From a virus, in the IMG/VR virus record IMGVR_UViG_3300037847_004215, positions 805 to 55,708 of that record: DNA of 54,904 nucleotides; one strand, 5' to 3'. Under the pieces are notes generated by a model. It was not told the origin of the DNA and made no database searches. It saw only the letters and a list, made by a program, of their open reading frames with translations. Below, piece by piece: positions 1 to 7,634 of this stretch. A program made the position numbers and the translations under genes. The number at the start of each line of letters is the position of its first letter. The first letter of the stretch is position 1.

Positions 1-173
1 CTACAGACAGCATTGAAAGCTTCGTAGCATTTAGCGACTTGACTAATGATTCTGTTACCGCTTGGGTTGAGGCAGCATTGGGCGCCGATAAAGTTGCGGA
101 GCTAAAGGCATCTGTAGACGCGATGATTACAGAAAAAGCCACCCCTACTTCAGTAACGAAGTATATATCGTAA
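1..173 (+). CDS. C-terminal end of a small conserved phage protein (partial)
   Basis: The open frame runs in from the window edge (first full codon at base 3) to TAA at 171-173, giving 56 residues that contain DSVTAWVEAALGADKVAELK and end in TSVTKYIS. The pattern W-x-E-A-x-L-G followed by an amphipathic helix resembles the end of small proteins found near tail genes in marine phages (Pfam DUF7936, from memory). The start lies outside the window. No function is known to me; the position between fibre-type genes and capsid genes suggests a virion-related role. Confidence 0.6.
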   Translation, partial: TDSIESFVAFSDLTNDSVTAWVEAALGADKVAELKASVDAMITEKATPTSVTKYIS

Positions 174-210
174 GATTTTTTTTACTTTTACATAATTAAA
201 TTTAATTCAG

Positions 211-462
211 ATGGCAAAATCTAAGAAAATTACCAAGGATGAGTTGGCTTCTATTCAAGAAGCTGTAGGAAACATCAACAACCTTTACATAAATGTAGGT
301 CGTGCAATTGTAGGAGCTATAATTGATTCTGGGAACCTTGAAGCACTAAATACTGCTTTGAAAGAGCAACAAGAATCATTAGAAAAGAAGTATGGCGCAG
401 TAACTGTAAACTTACAGACTGGAGAATATGAAGAAGTTGTTGAGGAAGCTGTAGAGGCTTAA
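211..462 (+). CDS. Small coiled-coil phage protein, function unknown
   Basis: 83 residues starting MAKSKKITKDEL. It reads as one long helix with a central hydrophobic stretch (about 29-41) and a QQESLEKKYGAVTVNL segment before an acidic EEVVEEAVEA end. This 'helix, then EKKYG-x-V-x-VNL' layout recurs in small proteins of marine podoviruses, but I know no function. The upstream sequence is AT-rich (AATTTAATTCAG) with no Shine-Dalgarno. A strong terminator follows 22 bases after the stop, so this closes a transcription unit. Confidence 0.7.
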   Translation: MAKSKKITKDELASIQEAVGNINNLYINVGRAIVGAIIDSGNLEALNTALKEQQESLEKKYGAVTVNLQTGEYEEVVEEAVEA

Positions 463-483
463 AAAATTAACAAGCTTACACTC

Positions 484-514
484 AAGGGGTTACAGAAATG
501 TAGCCCCTTTTTTT
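484..514 (+). terminator. Rho-independent terminator
   Basis: GGGGTTAC and GTAGCCCC form a near-perfect 8-bp stem around a short AGAAAT loop, followed by a run of seven T. It ends the unit upstream and abuts the next promoter directly. Confidence 0.85.
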
Positions 515-515
515 A

Positions 516-523
516 TACCTTTG
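516..523 (+). promoter_or_regulatory. Bacteroidota -7 promoter box
   Basis: TACCTTTG matches TAnnTTTG exactly and begins within two bases of the terminator T-run. The next ATG is at 528, only four bases after the box, so a transcript starting at the usual distance would have almost no 5' leader. No convincing TTG box sits 17-20 bases upstream. Confidence 0.65.
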
Positions 524-527
524 TAGG

Positions 528-821
528 ATGAAAGCGAAGAAGAAAGACTCAAGGCTGGCAAGAGCGGGGGTATCGGGATACAATAAGCCTAAGCGCACTC
601 CTAATCACCCCAAAAAATCGCACATTGTCGTTGCTAAGGTTGGTAATATAATTAAGACCATTCGTTTTGGCGAGCAAGGTGCTAAGACAGCTGGCAAGCC
701 AAAAGCTGGAGAGTCTGAACGCATGAAAAAGAAAAGAGCGTCATTCAAAGCGCGTCATCGTAGAAACATCGCCAAGGGCAGATTGTCTGCTGCTTATTGG
801 GCAAATAAAGTAAAGTGGTAA
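528..821 (+). CDS. Small basic MKAKK-family protein
   Basis: 97 residues, very rich in Lys and Arg, starting MKAKKKDSRLARAG. The C-terminal half (TAGKPKAGESERMKKKR, then SFKARHRRNIAKGRLSAAYWANKVKW) matches a conserved small protein common in marine phages, perhaps the family Pfam calls DUF6321 (from memory, unsure). The high positive charge suggests nucleic-acid binding or packaging with DNA, but this is inference. It shares its first residues with four other small genes (at 2856, 42707, 42940 and 43079). The start lies just behind a promoter, so it heads an operon that runs to about 3.29 kb. Confidence 0.75.
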   Translation: MKAKKKDSRLARAGVSGYNKPKRTPNHPKKSHIVVAKVGNIIKTIRFGEQGAKTAGKPKAGESERMKKKRASFKARHRRNIAKGRLSAAYWANKVKW

Positions 822-822
822 A

Positions 823-1098
823 ATGGCAAAAGAGATATCTGAAGATACAGTAGTAGGTTTATCGTTAAAAACTATCGGAGCAATCATTGCTGGCGTAGGC
901 GTAGTAACACTTGGTTACTTTGACCTTCAAGCGGGCATTGAAGAAGCTAAAGAACTTCCTGCACCAGTAATCAGCAGAACAGAATACGACCTCAAAGATG
1001 AGTTGGTACGTGAGACTATCATGAACACTCAAGGGGATGTGAAGGAAATTAAAACACAATTAGACAAAATCGAAGAACGTCTGTTTGAAATGAAGTAA
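823..1098 (+). CDS. Membrane-anchored coiled-coil protein
   Basis: 91 residues. One hydrophobic segment (about residues 11-31, VGLSLKTIGAIIAGVGVVTL) is followed by a charged region ending in a heptad-like helix (EIKTQLDKIEERLFEMK). It begins one base after the stop of the preceding gene. The layout is that of a single-pass inner-membrane protein with a cytoplasmic or periplasmic coiled coil. It heads a run of three envelope-directed genes. Function unknown; a holin or spanin role is less likely because a full lysis cassette exists at 24.7-26.1 kb. Confidence 0.65.
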   Translation: MAKEISEDTVVGLSLKTIGAIIAGVGVVTLGYFDLQAGIEEAKELPAPVISRTEYDLKDELVRETIMNTQGDVKEIKTQLDKIEERLFEMK

Positions 1099-1099
1099 T

Positions 1100-1456
1100 A
1101 TGAAAAATCTAATCCTTGCCGTAGCATTCGTATTTGCTCCGCTTTCATCTGAGTCTCTTTCTAGTCAAATTAATATCAAGGGAGTAGCTGTTGTACATTA
1201 CAACGCTACTTGGAACGAAAAGAATAACTACACGGAAGTAGCAAAGGTCAAAGACGCAAAAGTAATGACCGCTTGGATTGATAAAGATGATACTATCAAA
1301 GAGTCGGAGGGAATCCGCTCTCTACCCACAGTGATTCTATATATGAACGGAAAGGAAGTTAAACGATGGGAAGCTGGACTTTCTTTTTCGTTGGACATAC
1401 CTTACCAAGAAATACAGCAAGAAGTAGATAATTTAACTGGCGCTGACCAATTCTAA
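1100..1456 (+). CDS. Exported thioredoxin-fold protein lacking the CxxC active site
   Basis: 118 residues. Residues 1-22 look like a signal peptide (MKNLILAVAFVFAPLSS). The rest follows thioredoxin: a VAVVHYNATW strand at 29-38, a middle strand (AKVMTAWID, 53-61), the cis-proline loop SLPTVILYMNGKEV (74-87) and a final Gly-rich turn. At the place of WCGPC it reads WNEKN (38-42), so both redox cysteines are missing and no dithiol chemistry is possible; a binding or chaperone role in the periplasm is inferred. It begins one base after the previous stop and is followed three bases later by a predicted outer-membrane protein, which may be its partner. Confidence 0.7.
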   Translation: MKNLILAVAFVFAPLSSESLSSQINIKGVAVVHYNATWNEKNNYTEVAKVKDAKVMTAWIDKDDTIKESEGIRSLPTVILYMNGKEVKRWEAGLSFSLDIPYQEIQQEVDNLTGADQF

Positions 1457-1459
1457 ACT

Positions 1460-2569
1460 ATGCGATTAATTAATCTCATCACATTTTTTCTCATTAGCAC
1501 AACAGCTGTATCACAAAACGCTGTACAAAAGTTTTTTAAGTACTCTACGGTATATACGAGTGCATTTGCTAACTCACCAATGCAGCCCACTACAGAATAC
1601 TATGTAACTCAAGGTGGAGAATTAAGAGATATTACAATAGAAAACCCATTCGATTACACTGCTACAATTGGTATTCGCAAGGTTGCAAGATTTAAGTATG
1701 AGAATAGACAAAACAGATTTTATGATGGGCAGACAGAGGCTACTACCTCTTTGTCTGCTACTGTAGGAGCGGTTAAAGGATGGGAGTATCTTGCTCAGTA
1801 TGACATGGGCAGACAGCAAGGAAGAGATTATATTAATCAGCGTTACTTCTTACGATATCTCGGTGAGCGCTGGATGGTTAAAGGAGAATACTACCAGCAA
1901 GGTCTTGTAGGACTGAACTACACACAAGTAGATTCTCGACTAAGAATGCACGTTGGAGAGTTAGACTTAAGTATTGGAGCAGCAGCAAGACAGCATCAAC
2001 CATATGGATACAATCCAATCGCCGACTATTTACAAGATAATCCTTGGTGGGAACTTGCTTTTGAATATGGATATGAAGACTACTATTACGGTATTGATTA
2101 CGATAATGATGATGTCTTAGATAATTTTGATTGGTTCTGGGAAGATATTAATGGAGTAAGAGTAGCGGATACAGACGAGGATTTTAGAAAGTACATTTAC
2201 GGAGACATTGTAAACGATTACAACAAAGCGAGACTTAGTGAGGTGGGCGCGTTAGGCTCTTTATCTGCTATTGCTGGTGTTGACTACTATCACTACGAGG
2301 AAGACTTTTGGTTTCATACTTGGGCAAGTATACTGCCTTGGCATATGCACATTCTTGGAGACCCAATGTATTCCTACGAACAGTTTGCTGACCAGCTAGA
2401 AAATACAAATCATTTTATTGCTGGGCAATGGATTGACTATAATGCTGGAGCAGTAGTAGGTTGGAAAATAGGTGCTAACTGGGGTCTGTTTGCAGAAGGA
2501 GAGTACATGAAGTATTGGGACAGAGAAATATTTAATGTACGTCTTGGACTTAACTATCAGTTTAGATAA
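1460..2569 (+). CDS. Predicted outer-membrane beta-barrel protein
   Basis: 369 residues with an N-terminal signal peptide (MRLINLITFFLISTTAVSQ, likely cut after AVS). The mature part is rich in Tyr, Trp, Phe and Gly in alternating hydrophobic patterns (for example SLSATVGAVKGWEYLAQYDM and GWKIGANWGLFAEGEYMKYW) and ends in FNVRLGLNYQFR, the kind of aromatic terminal strand that barrel-assembly machinery recognises. An acidic insert (YDNDDVLDNFDWFWEDIN, about 213-231) could be a calcium-binding or surface loop. A phage gene for an outer-membrane protein could mask a receptor, block superinfection or change host surface properties. I recognise no specific family; a virion role cannot be ruled out. 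Confidence 0.65.
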   Translation: MRLINLITFFLISTTAVSQNAVQKFFKYSTVYTSAFANSPMQPTTEYYVTQGGELRDITIENPFDYTATIGIRKVARFKYENRQNRFYDGQTEATTSLSATVGAVKGWEYLAQYDMGRQQGRDYINQRYFLRYLGERWMVKGEYYQQGLVGLNYTQVDSRLRMHVGELDLSIGAAARQHQPYGYNPIADYLQDNPWWELAFEYGYEDYYYGIDYDNDDVLDNFDWFWEDINGVRVADTDEDFRKYIYGDIVNDYNKARLSEVGALGSLSAIAGVDYYHYEEDFWFHTWASILPWHMHILGDPMYSYEQFADQLENTNHFIAGQWIDYNAGAVVGWKIGANWGLFAEGEYMKYWDREIFNVRLGLNYQFR

Positions 2570-2694
2570 TGGCAAAGAAAATAACTACTCTTTATTTTTC
2601 TAAAAGCAAGAAAAGACGCAAGCATAGCAAGAAAGAAAGTACCAATAAGTCTAGCCAAAACTACAAGAAGAGGTACAAAGGTCAAGGAAGATAA
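2569..2694 (+). CDS. Small basic protein, 41 residues
   Basis: Starts at an ATG that overlaps the TAA of the barrel gene by one base (TAATG) and encodes MAKKITTLYFSKSKKRRKHS and so on, with about 40% Lys plus Arg. The coupled start and continuous strand support it as real although it is short. Probably nucleic-acid binding by charge alone; function unknown. Confidence 0.5.
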   Translation: MAKKITTLYFSKSKKRRKHSKKESTNKSSQNYKKRYKGQGR

Positions 2695-2741
2695 TTTGTA
2701 TCTTCGTAATCCTTTTTGTCTAACTATTAAAACACTATGCC

Positions 2742-2843
2742 ATGAGCGACAGCTTTGCAGATTTCGTCAACGAATTAGAAACAGCAGAACAACCAACTTG
2801 TAATATGGAAAACCCCGAAGACTGCGAAGCTTGCGGAAGTTAA
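2742..2843 (+). CDS. Small acidic protein with three cysteines
   Basis: 33 residues, MSDSFADFVNELETAEQPTC and then a tail ending DCEACGS. The last two cysteines form a CxxC and the protein is strongly acidic, opposite in charge to its neighbours. The preceding sequence GTATCTTCG at about 2699-2707 is one base away from a TAnnTTTG box. Function unknown; a metal-binding or partner-binding microprotein is possible. Confidence 0.45.
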   Translation: MSDSFADFVNELETAEQPTCNMENPEDCEACGS

Positions 2844-2855
2844 AATAAAAAAATA

Positions 2856-3044
2856 ATGAAGGCTAAAAAGAAAAAATCAACGGTAAACAAAGCTGGCAAC
2901 TATACAAAGCCAGCTCTTCGTAAGCGTATATTTAGAAGAATTTTAGCTGGAAACAAGGGCGGACGTTCTGGTCAGTGGTCTGCTAGAAAAGCTCAAATGC
3001 TTGCAAAAGCATATAAAGCCGCTGGGGGAGGTTACAGAAACTAA
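2856..3044 (+). CDS. Small basic MKAKK-family protein with GQWSARKAQ motif
   Basis: 62 residues starting MKAKKKKSTVNKAG. The second half, GGRSGQWSARKAQMLAKAYK, then AAGGGYRN, matches a motif that recurs in small proteins of phages and large DNA viruses of algae (the exact Pfam name is uncertain to me). Highly basic with few acidic residues. The next gene starts on the last base of its stop codon (TAATG). Likely DNA- or virion-associated, by charge and by its place directly upstream of scaffold and capsid genes. Confidence 0.7.
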   Translation: MKAKKKKSTVNKAGNYTKPALRKRIFRRILAGNKGGRSGQWSARKAQMLAKAYKAAGGGYRN

Positions 3045-3289
3045 TGGCACTAAAAAAATCACAACAGTCTCTAAAAAATTGGACTAAACAAAACTGGAGA
3101 ACAGCTAGTGGTAAAAAGAGTCTAAAAACAGGAGAGCCGTATTTTCCCGCAGCGGCGGTAGCAGCTTTAAAAAGAGCTGGACTTTATGCTAAAGCAATGA
3201 GACAGAAAAAGGCAGCCACTAGGAAAGGAAAGCAATCTGCTAAATATTCTGCTGACATTCAAAGAATCGTAAGAAGATACAGAAAGTAA
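3044..3289 (+). CDS. Small basic phage protein (SLKNWTKQNWRT type)
   Basis: 81 residues. The pattern SLKNWTKQNWRTASGKKSL, then TGEPYFPAAAVAALK, matches a family I have seen in phages and algal viruses in which a W-x-x-Q/E-x-W-R-T motif precedes a 'TGERYLP' loop. Strongly basic throughout and ending RRYRK. It is translationally coupled to the gene upstream and closes the operon before a terminator. Function unknown; probably binds nucleic acid. Confidence 0.7.
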   Translation: MALKKSQQSLKNWTKQNWRTASGKKSLKTGEPYFPAAAVAALKRAGLYAKAMRQKKAATRKGKQSAKYSADIQRIVRRYRK

Positions 3290-3301
3290 TCTATTGATTA
3301 T

Positions 3302-3333
3302 TAGAGGGGTACATTAAAATGTATCCCTTTTTT
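3302..3333 (+). terminator. Rho-independent terminator
   Basis: GGGGTACAT pairs with ATGTATCCC (one G-T pair) around a TAAA loop and is followed by a T-run. The -7 box of the scaffold promoter starts four bases later. Confidence 0.85.
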
Positions 3334-3336
3334 GTT

Positions 3337-3344
3337 TAATTTTG
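3337..3344 (+). promoter_or_regulatory. Bacteroidota -7 promoter box for the scaffold-capsid unit
   Basis: TAATTTTG matches TAnnTTTG. It lies directly behind a terminator and 25 bases before the ATG of the scaffold gene, leaving an AT-rich leader (CAATTTATTTAACA). No clear -33 TTG at the right spacing. Confidence 0.6.
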
Positions 3345-3368
3345 TATCGTAATTCAATTTATTTAACA

Positions 3369-4523
3369 ATGAGCGATTTAAACAAAGACCTTGAAAACTT
3401 GGTGGGCGATATGGGTATGTCTATATCTGATTCACCACAAACAAACGAACAGCCTGTAGAACAGCCTGTTGAGACTCCAGAAGAACCTGTGCAAGAGCAG
3501 GAAACCGTGCAGGAAGAAGTACAAGAAGTTGTACAAGAAGAAGCACAACAGTCTCCAGAGCCAGTGCAGGAAACAGAGCAGCCAGAGGCGGCTGTAGAAG
3601 AACAGCCTCAAAGTTCTTTACAAGAAGAAGAAATTGATATCTCCGAGGAGGAAATGGAAGCGGCGATGCTTGGATACTTAAGTGAAAGACTGGGTAGACA
3701 GGTTTCAAGTTTAGATGAAATTCAAGGAGTTCAAGATACGTCTGTAGAAATTGATGAGCGTGTAGCTGCAATCAACGATTTCGTTAGAGAGACAGGTCGA
3801 AACCCGCAAGATTGGTTTACTTATCAGTCAATGAATACATCTGAAATGGATGATATGACTGCCGTAAAGTTCCAATTGAGCAACCAATACGGAGACTTGT
3901 CTGAAAGCGATTTAAACCTACTCGTTAATAATAAGTACAAACTGGACGCGGATTTGTATGATGAGAATGAGGTTCGTTTATCGCAGATTCAGCTTAAGAT
4001 GGATGCAGACAAGGCTAGACAAGAGATTGATACTTATCGTAATCAGTTCGCTGCACCTGTGCAAAAGCAACAGGAAAACGAAAGTGAGGTCGAGGGAATT
4101 GTCAATGACGAATGGTTGAGTAATATGTCGGCTGAGGTTGATGCACTGGATGGCATTGAGTTTCAAGTCACGAAAGACAAATCTTTTACCTTTGGTTTAG
4201 AAGACAGTTACAAGGGTCAGCTCAAGTCTAAAAATGAGAATATTGAAGACTTTTTCTCTACATATGTAGCGAATGACGGTCAATGGAACTTTGAAAAGTG
4301 GAATATGCACCAAGCTGTTCTAGATAACATCGAAACGATTGTTAAGACAGCTTACCAGCAAGGACTTGGAGAGGGACAAAGAGGCTTAGTTGATAAAGCT
4401 GCTAACGTGCAGTATCAACCTAATAAAGTTTCTGATGTTGGTGAGTCAAGCGCCCCAAGTGTAGAAGAACAGGTTCGTCAAGCTCTCGGATTAAATGATA
4501 ACGGACTTACGTTCAAGATTTAA
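3369..4523 (+). CDS. Putative capsid scaffolding protein
   Basis: 384 residues from ATG at 3369; a longer frame opens with TTG at 3342, but that codon lies inside the promoter box, so MSDLNKDLEN is the better start. Residues about 20-95 are a low-complexity Glu/Gln/Val/Pro tract with repeated EQPVE and VQEE units, followed by acidic and coiled-coil segments and a C-terminal helix. This composition, the length and the place just upstream of the capsid gene are those of podovirus scaffolds, which nucleate procapsid assembly and are then lost. No sequence match is claimed. Confidence 0.75.
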   Translation: MSDLNKDLENLVGDMGMSISDSPQTNEQPVEQPVETPEEPVQEQETVQEEVQEVVQEEAQQSPEPVQETEQPEAAVEEQPQSSLQEEEIDISEEEMEAAMLGYLSERLGRQVSSLDEIQGVQDTSVEIDERVAAINDFVRETGRNPQDWFTYQSMNTSEMDDMTAVKFQLSNQYGDLSESDLNLLVNNKYKLDADLYDENEVRLSQIQLKMDADKARQEIDTYRNQFAAPVQKQQENESEVEGIVNDEWLSNMSAEVDALDGIEFQVTKDKSFTFGLEDSYKGQLKSKNENIEDFFSTYVANDGQWNFEKWNMHQAVLDNIETIVKTAYQQGLGEGQRGLVDKAANVQYQPNKVSDVGESSAPSVEEQVRQALGLNDNGLTFKI

Positions 4524-4537
4524 AAAAATAAAACAAA

Positions 4538-5914
4538 ATGGCTACACAAGGCAATGTAACGTATGGTCTCGCTGGAAGCAACCCTTCTGGGAACCAGTTT
4601 GACCTACAAAAATTAGATGCAGCGAAATATATTTCGTTGTATGATTTGGTTAATAAACCAGACAACCGTGATGCTCTTATTAAGACTTACGGAAATCAAG
4701 GTATCACTGGATTTCTCCAGCTGGTAGGCGCAACAAAAGCTGTTGGTACAAATGACGAAGTACAATACTGGGAAGAAGAGCGTTTGCACAAGAAGCAAAA
4801 AGTAACTCTATCTGGTGCTGTATCTGCTGCTAAAACTCAAGATATCGCATTCGGTTCTGGTAACGCTGCTATCGTACGTTTGAATGACATTCTTTTGATG
4901 GCTGATGGTTCAACTCGTGCAATCGTTTATCAAATTGATAGCACTGGATTCAAAGTTGCTAACTTGGCTGATGCTAACTTGGCTGCATTGACTGCTGCTT
5001 CTCACGAGTTTGCAATCATTGGTAACTTGTATGCTCAAGGAACAGACCAACCGTCTTCTTTCATTGAGTCTGGTATCACTAAGCGTGTAAACAAGTTCAT
5101 GATTATGAAGGAAGTATACAGCGTAACTGGTTCTCAAGCAACCAACATTGGTTGGATTAACTTGGGTAACGGTGACTACCGTTGGTACTTGAAATCAGAA
5201 AGCGATACTCGTCAGCGTTTCATGGACAAGCGTGAAATGATGATGTTGTTAGGTCAAACCATTGCAAACGCAACTGCTGTTTCTAGTGGTGAGATGGACT
5301 ACACTGAAATTGATGGCTCTGAAGGTTACTTCGCTGCAATCGAAGACCGCGGTATGGTTCAGTCTGGTCTTATTAACACTATCGCTGAGGTTGATGACGT
5401 TGTTAAGGTATTCGATAAAGAAGGTGCTGCATCTGAGTACGCTCTTTACGTAAACCGTGCACAAGACTTGGCTATCGATGATATGTTGGCTGCTGGTCAG
5501 TTGGCTTCTGGAACTGCTAATACTACTGTAGGTGCTGCTGCTTTCGGTTCATTCCAAAACAGCCCAGAAACAGCTTTGACTCTAGGTTTCCGCAGCTTCG
5601 CTCGTGGTGGGTACACATTCCACAAGCACGACTGGAAGTTGTTGAACGACCCAACATTGTTGGCTGATTCAGACTTCTTCGGTGCTGCTGTGCCAATGGC
5701 ACAAGTAGCTGATGCTAAGACTGGTGAGAAAGCACCTGCTTTGGAGATGAACTACAAAGCTGCTAACGGCTACTCTCGCGAAATGGAACACTGGATGATT
5801 GGCTCTGTACTTGGTGCGTCTAACGCTACTAAGGACAACGTAGAATTCCACTACCGTTCTGAAGCTAACTTAATTACTCGTGCGGCTAACCGTCACTTGT
5901 TGATTAAGGGATAA
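4538..5914 (+). CDS. Major capsid protein
   Basis: 458 residues, Ala/Gly-rich and low in Cys, with codon use noticeably richer in C-ending codons than its neighbours, as expected for the most expressed gene (for example runs of GCT, GGT, AAC, CGT). It follows the scaffold gene by 14 bases and is closed by a strong terminator. Segments such as KRVNKFMIMKEVYSVTGSQA (residues about 179-198) and FLQLVGATKAVGTNDEVQYWEEE near the N terminus are typical of HK97-fold capsid proteins of crAss-like and related podoviruses, but the family is assigned mainly from context. It forms the icosahedral shell. Confidence 0.85.
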   Translation: MATQGNVTYGLAGSNPSGNQFDLQKLDAAKYISLYDLVNKPDNRDALIKTYGNQGITGFLQLVGATKAVGTNDEVQYWEEERLHKKQKVTLSGAVSAAKTQDIAFGSGNAAIVRLNDILLMADGSTRAIVYQIDSTGFKVANLADANLAALTAASHEFAIIGNLYAQGTDQPSSFIESGITKRVNKFMIMKEVYSVTGSQATNIGWINLGNGDYRWYLKSESDTRQRFMDKREMMMLLGQTIANATAVSSGEMDYTEIDGSEGYFAAIEDRGMVQSGLINTIAEVDDVVKVFDKEGAASEYALYVNRAQDLAIDDMLAAGQLASGTANTTVGAAAFGSFQNSPETALTLGFRSFARGGYTFHKHDWKLLNDPTLLADSDFFGAAVPMAQVADAKTGEKAPALEMNYKAANGYSREMEHWMIGSVLGASNATKDNVEFHYRSEANLITRAANRHLLIKG

Positions 5915-5921
5915 TACCACT

Positions 5922-5955
5922 GAGGAGAGGGGCGTTGCCCCTCCCTCTTTTTTTA
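5922..5955 (+). terminator. Rho-independent terminator after the capsid gene
   Basis: GAGGGGC and GCCCCTC pair around a GTT loop, with flanking GAG and CTC that could extend the stem, followed by seven T. A perfect TAnnTTTG box does not follow here, unlike at three other terminators, so partial read-through into the next gene is plausible. Confidence 0.85.
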
Positions 5956-5977
5956 ATTTTATTTAATACAACATAAA

Positions 5978-6805
5978 ATGGCAACAACTGCTAAGTCAGC
6001 TCCTAAAGCTGCACCAAAAGCTGCACCTAAGGCAGCACCGAAAAAAGCCGCTCCACTAGCGCAAAAAGTAAAAAGAGACCTCGTAGAAGAGGCTCGTCAA
6101 AACAAGCTGTACAGACTCCCAACTGGAGGAGGAATCTGGTATAAGCTAAAGCAAGCAAACATTACTGTATTTGATGAAGAAAGCGGTCTGGTTAGACAGC
6201 TTCGCTATTCTCCTAATGAAAATTCTGTGTTTGCAGATGAACAAGGTGATAATATTATTAGAGAACAAATCATCTTTAGAAACAAAGAACTCTACGTTCC
6301 TTTTAACAAACCCAACCTAATGAAGTATCTGGACTTACATCCAGACAACTACGCAAACGGCGGCAATCGCTTTGAGTTGGTAAATAACGAAGCAACAGCC
6401 GAGGTAGAAGTCGAGCAAGAATTTGCAATGGTAGATGCTGTTGCGATGGTTCGTGATAAATCAATCGAGGAGTTACTTCCAGTTGCATTGTATCTAGGTA
6501 TCGATGTGAATCAAAAGAACATGGAAATCAAGCGTGAGCTTCTGCAAGAGGCTAAGGCTAATCCAAGTAGATTCATCAAAATGTTTGATAATCCACAGGT
6601 ACAGACTAGAAGTACGATTATGAATGCTGTAGACTTTCAAATTCTCCGTGCAGATGGAGACGGCTTGAAATGGTATGATAGCGGAAAGCTAATTGTATCT
6701 ACGCCAGTAGGACAGGATACCTTAGATGTTGCTACTCGTTTCTGTTTAACAGAACGAGGGGCTTCAGTATTTGAGGAGATTGAAAGACAACTGTCTAAAA
6801 TCTAA
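5978..6805 (+). CDS. Virion-associated protein with Ala/Lys/Pro-rich N-terminal tail
   Basis: 275 residues. Residues 5-25 are a tandem KAAP/PKAA repeat (SAPKAAPKAAPKAAPKKAAP), very like the tails of histone H1 or HU-type proteins. The rest appears globular, with GGGIWYKLKQANITVFDEESG and an acidic patch near 140-150. It stands alone between two terminators immediately after the capsid gene, so an abundant head protein such as a head-completion or DNA-organising protein is the best guess. I do not recognise the globular family. Confidence 0.6.
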   Translation: MATTAKSAPKAAPKAAPKAAPKKAAPLAQKVKRDLVEEARQNKLYRLPTGGGIWYKLKQANITVFDEESGLVRQLRYSPNENSVFADEQGDNIIREQIIFRNKELYVPFNKPNLMKYLDLHPDNYANGGNRFELVNNEATAEVEVEQEFAMVDAVAMVRDKSIEELLPVALYLGIDVNQKNMEIKRELLQEAKANPSRFIKMFDNPQVQTRSTIMNAVDFQILRADGDGLKWYDSGKLIVSTPVGQDTLDVATRFCLTERGASVFEEIERQLSKI

Positions 6806-6829
6806 AGGAACTGATAAGTTACTGTATAT

Positions 6830-6862
6830 GAAGGGGTTGCATTTAGCAGCCCCTTCTTTTTT
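6830..6862 (+). terminator. Rho-independent terminator
   Basis: GAAGGGGTTGC and GCAGCCCCTTC form a long stem with one G-T pair around ATTTA, followed by TTTTTT. The next promoter box begins two bases further on. Confidence 0.9.
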
Positions 6863-6863
6863 G

Positions 6864-6871
6864 TATCTTTG
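6864..6871 (+). promoter_or_regulatory. Bacteroidota -7 promoter box for the connector-tail unit
   Basis: TATCTTTG matches TAnnTTTG and is fused to the terminator upstream. The ATG of the connector gene lies 20 bases downstream. No obvious -33 TTG at 17-20 bases. Confidence 0.65.
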
Positions 6872-6890
6872 CGTATAGAACAGAATTATT

Positions 6891-7631
6891 ATGGCATCTG
6901 TAAACGAAGTTTATTCAGCACTAAAGAATCTGGCAAATAAAGATGAGCGTGGTTTTATCACACCAAAGGTATTTAACACGTTTACCACCATTGCTCAGAA
7001 CAAGATATTCAATGACTTATTCAATGAGATGAGCAAGGCTAAAACATTGCGTATGCGTAATGTTGATGCTAAAACGCATTTGTCATTTAGTAAGCGATTA
7101 GAAGAAGACTTAGCGTACTTTTCTAAAGAATCTACAGTTAGCCAAGCATCTGGTGTTTTCGCAAAGCCAGATGACTTGTCAAGAATTATCTCTATGAAAA
7201 CAACTGGAACATATGTGTTTGGTAGTTCTACCTCAACACCTATTGATGTTATTTATGATGATTCTAAAATAGAATATATACTTCAATCTGACTTATCAGC
7301 ACCATCAGAAACACATCCTGTTGCGATGGTTTCAGAAGACATTGAAGTGTTCCCCACAAGTATTAAAAAAATCAAAGTAAGATATTACAAGTACCCAGAG
7401 GGTAGAGATGTAAGTACAGGCGCTAGAAGTGCGTTGTCTCCAAGATACAACGCTACTAACTTGGGAGGGGTTACCGAAACCTTTGACCCAACAACTTCTG
7501 TTGACTTTGAATTGCCAGACCACTACGTTCCTCAACTAGTGTTAGAAATCGGCAAGATGATTGGTATTAACCTGCGCGACCAAGATGTGTTTGCATACAC
7601 AAGTGGCGAAGAGCAGAAACAAAAGCAGTAA
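6891..7631 (+). CDS. Head-tail connector or adaptor protein 1
   Basis: 246 residues with an N-terminal helix (VNEVYSALKNLANKDERGFI) and a central beta-rich part containing YYKYPEGRD. Size, order (capsid, this protein, a second 270-residue protein, tail stabilisation protein) and the four-base spacing to the next gene fit the two ring or adaptor proteins under the portal in crAss-like and P22-like podoviruses. They would join the portal to the tail. The family match is from context and general resemblance, not a recognised signature. Confidence 0.6.
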   Translation: MASVNEVYSALKNLANKDERGFITPKVFNTFTTIAQNKIFNDLFNEMSKAKTLRMRNVDAKTHLSFSKRLEEDLAYFSKESTVSQASGVFAKPDDLSRIISMKTTGTYVFGSSTSTPIDVIYDDSKIEYILQSDLSAPSETHPVAMVSEDIEVFPTSIKKIKVRYYKYPEGRDVSTGARSALSPRYNATNLGGVTETFDPTTSVDFELPDHYVPQLVLEIGKMIGINLRDQDVFAYTSGEEQKQKQ

Positions 7632-7634
7632 TAG

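Noticed and set aside
3421-3771. 116-codon antisense frame opposite the scaffold
   Set aside because: It is the complement of the low-complexity Glu/Gln/Pro tract.
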